Assembly: GCF_014207985.1 (NCBI RefSeq)
Contig: NZ_JACHMI010000001.1
Span: forward strand, 1,285,001 to 1,349,000
DNA: 64,000 nt
From: Nonomuraea rubra
GTDB lineage: Bacteria; Actinomycetota; Actinomycetes; Streptosporangiales; Streptosporangiaceae
Direction of reading: 5' to 3'
The notes beneath the pieces are model-generated. The model saw only the letters and a program-made list of their open reading frames with translations. It was not told the origin of the DNA and ran no database searches. Shown here piece after piece: positions 62,302 through 64,000 of the stretch. Position 1 is the first letter of the stretch. Every line of letters starts with the position of its first letter. The translations under genes were made by a program, and so were the position numbers.

Positions 62302-62380
62302 TGGTCCTCCCGATCGGGCGCTTCGCGCCTCGGGGGTCGGGCTGTGACATCGGGGGGCGCAGCCCCCCAAACCCCCGCTC
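62302..62380. repeat. Repeat copy B with GGGGGGC hairpin
   Basis: Second copy of the unit, with hairpin GGGGGGC-GCA-GCCCCCC (62352-62368) followed by AAACCCCC. Such sequences appear as dispersed intergenic elements in many actinomycete genomes. Confidence 0.75.
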
Positions 62381-62531
62381 AAATGCCGCTGCGCCGCCGC
62401 GCTGGCCGATGACGTTGCTGGGGCGTGGGAGCCGAAGCTCAACAGCGGAATCGTGTGACCATGTCCGGCTGGAACCGTGCCGACGGCAGTAGCGGGTTGT
62501 GGTCAGCGACCCCTCTCAGAGGGAAACCAGA
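62381..62531. other. Transition to the RloB/RloA module
   Basis: No gene-like frame was found. The base composition drops in GC from here to the right edge, marking the boundary of the accessory module. Confidence 0.45.
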
Positions 62532-63149
62532 TCACTGGTTCCGGATGCGTTCGACCAGCCGCCAGACGCTTGAGCTCGGATTCGAGCGCGCAGGAGACCC
62601 GTCCCCTTCATGCTTGTTGTCCAGCTTCTCCGCGCGCTCCATGGCCACACCATGATGCTGGACCAGTTGGTCCAGCGCATCGGGTGTCAATGACTTTCCG
62701 CACGAAAGATATCTCTTGGCGAGTGTTTGAGCTGGACCTCGTTCGAGGGCGGCCGTCTGGTCCTGAAAATGAAGTAAGAACCACAGCTCAACACAGGGGT
62801 TCGATACAGCGATCTTGATGTCGTGCTGGGCGGCCAGCTGATAGGTCTCCGGAAGGTTCGGAAACTCGTCGACGTCGAACATGCACCAGTACTCATTGAA
62901 CGCCCGGCCACGGCCACGCTTCTCTTCCCGCTGGTCGTTCCGCTTGCGATCAACAGCGGCACGCACGAGAGAGAAGGGGGCTCCATGGAAGTCGTCGATA
63001 GTGACGATGGTGTTGTGTCTATGGATCCGATGCCAATGCTGGAGGTAGATGACCTCGGTCTTGGTCCCTTCGGTGTAGACGTGTAGCGTCCGCCTCTCGG
63101 ATATTCGTGCGGACGACTGCTGGGAGCGGCTGCGCGGCTTCCTGGTCAT
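62532..63149 (-). CDS. rloB: RloB-family protein (Toprim-like effector candidate)
   Basis: 205 residues. N-terminal RTLHVYTEGTKTEVIYLQHW carries the Glu (E27) and EYWCMFDVDEFPN the DxD (D92, D94), the pattern of a Toprim-like metal site as in RloB proteins; NPCVELWFLLHF is the usual family motif. RloB occurs with an AAA ATPase, first noted as restriction-linked genes in Campylobacter type I loci, and related pairs occur in abortive infection systems such as AbiL (recalled, not checked). The start ATG overlaps the ATPase stop by 4 bp. The codons are more AT-rich than in the neighbourhood, suggesting acquisition. Confidence 0.82.
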   Translation of the reverse strand: MTRKPRSRSQQSSARISERRTLHVYTEGTKTEVIYLQHWHRIHRHNTIVTIDDFHGAPFSLVRAAVDRKRNDQREEKRGRGRAFNEYWCMFDVDEFPNLPETYQLAAQHDIKIAVSNPCVELWFLLHFQDQTAALERGPAQTLAKRYLSCGKSLTPDALDQLVQHHGVAMERAEKLDNKHEGDGSPARSNPSSSVWRLVERIRNQ

Positions 63150-64000
63150 CTGCGGCTCCCGGTGGCTATGAGCCGCGCCACCTCGACGAACTCCTCATGG
63201 CTCACGATGGGGGTCGCTCCGTAGCGCCCGCTCAGATACCGCTTCCCGATGGCCTCCTCCTGCCGTGGCGACAGATCCGACAACGGGTAGAGGCGGCTCC
63301 GCCCATCCGTGAGCTTCTCGGTGAACCAGATCTGGTCACGCCCCAGAGGGCGTGCGTGAGACGCGTTGCCCAGCAGCGTCGGGGCATGCGAGCTGAAAAT
63401 GAGCTGAGCACCCTTCGGGTTGGCTTCCGAATCCTGGAACAGCCCGATCACTCGTGCGGCCAGTATGGGATGAAGGCTCGATTCCAGTTCATCGACCAGC
63501 AGGACGCTGCCCGATCGGAGGGCATCGAAGACGGGACCCACGAGCCCGAGCCAGACAAGGGTGCCGAGAGATTCCTCTGACACGTTGAACTCGACGTCCT
63601 CCTTGGCGCCTTGGTGGCTCAGCACTAAACCCAGTTCAGTGAGTTCGATGTCAGGGAATCCTTCGGCGTCGTCCTCGCGGCCGGCAAGGATGAGGGCGGC
63701 GCGGCGAACCCGCTCCATGACCTTGGGATCCGGTGGCCGGATCTTGACATCCGCGATCCCGAGATCTGCGGCGCGGAGGAGTGCCAGGACCTGCTCGCGA
63801 CTGGAGTCCTCACGTAGCAGTTGTGCGGTGAAGGCCCAGCGCGCTTGCCTGCTCGATGCTTCTGCGAGCATCAGGTTCTGCCCGAACCACTCATAGATCG
63901 GCAGTAGGTCTGGATGGTTGCCGGCAGCGGCAGCCGACAAGAACAGTGAATTCGGCCTGGCTATCCGCTCGATCGCGCGGCCGATCGAACGCTTGCCGAC
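63146..64000 (-). CDS. rloA: AAA-family ATPase (RloA/AAA15-like), 5' end cut by window edge
   Basis: The C-terminal 284 residues are visible, and the frame is open to the last base. RPNSLFLSAAAAGNHPDLLP and IYEWFGQN are typical of AAA ATPases of the OLD/RecF-like group. Walker B SVLLVDELESSLHPILA, signature-like VSEESLGTLVWL before it, and the H-switch QLIFSSHAPTLLG are present; Walker A must lie beyond the edge. It overlaps rloB by 4 bp (ATGA), so the two are translated together. Such ATPase plus small nuclease-like pairs usually act in phage defence, where the ATPase senses a trigger and controls the effector. Confidence 0.83.
   Translation of the reverse strand, partial: VGKRSIGRAIERIARPNSLFLSAAAAGNHPDLLPIYEWFGQNLMLAEASSRQARWAFTAQLLREDSSREQVLALLRAADLGIADVKIRPPDPKVMERVRRAALILAGREDDAEGFPDIELTELGLVLSHQGAKEDVEFNVSEESLGTLVWLGLVGPVFDALRSGSVLLVDELESSLHPILAARVIGLFQDSEANPKGAQLIFSSHAPTLLGNASHARPLGRDQIWFTEKLTDGRSRLYPLSDLSPRQEEAIGKRYLSGRYGATPIVSHEEFVEVARLIATGSRR

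Overview
The window reads as chromosomal DNA of a filamentous, high-GC actinomycete. Support: strong G/C preference at third codon positions with long antisense shadow frames, many GTG/TTG starts, apparently leaderless promoters, the GlgE alpha-glucan pathway, a large SARP/AfsR-type regulator, several Hanks kinases and secreted subtilases. The gene style suggests Streptosporangiaceae (Nonomuraea-like), but that is inference. I saw no rRNA, tRNA, CRISPR array, insertion sequence or integrase.

Layout, left to right. 0-9 kb: end of a flavin reductase gene, sppA, a DUF234-type ATPase/nuclease-like gene behind a perfect palindrome, an oxidoreductase, a DUF2306 membrane protein, a NarL-type two-component pair, and a MarR regulator divergent from a paired SMR efflux operon. 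9-14.3 kb: three secreted S8 peptidases in a row, the second and third followed by clear hairpin terminators and the first by a weaker candidate hairpin. 14.4-29.6 kb: storage-glucan and maltose metabolism (glgB; glgE-treS-mak in one direction; glgP divergent), interrupted by a DUF4328 protein and a SARP/AfsR-like regulator divergent from an imine-reductase-like gene. 29.8-41 kb: MurR/RpiR regulator, secreted amidase, an asymmetric heterodimeric ABC exporter, two MDR dehydrogenases, a TetR regulator, and an ImmA/IrrE-XRE two-gene module. 41.2-50.4 kb: glyoxylate-type hyi/glxR pair, secreted HNH nuclease plus a small companion gene, a thioesterase flanked by two broken TetR genes, a CehA/McbA-like PHP protein, rhodanese-CBS, a HesB-like protein without cysteines, an EndoIII-like protein without an Fe-S cluster motif, and an enoyl-CoA hydratase. 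50.5-54.5 kb: a tightly overlapping operon of a coiled-coil protein, a QueC-like PP-loop protein, an M55 D-aminopeptidase and a Tat-type FAD amine oxidase. 54.5-62.2 kb: a YbaK-like deacylase, three membrane Hanks kinases in tandem, and etfBA behind a palindromic promoter. 62.5-64 kb: an RloB/RloA pair, probably an anti-phage module, cut by the right edge.

Functional themes: maltose-1-phosphate glucan synthesis (TreS and Mak feed GlgE, GlgB branches, GlgP degrades); cell-envelope turnover (SppA, amidase, S8 peptidases, kinases, MurR-like regulator); and several accessory modules (DUF234 ATPase, ImmA/IrrE pair, HNH plus companion, PP-loop operon, RloAB). The best candidates for an undescribed system are the PP-loop/M55/amine-oxidase operon, the RloAB module and the DUF234 ATPase with its operator-like palindrome. 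A recurring oddity is short tandem duplication of DNA around stop codons at the 3' ends of at least four genes.
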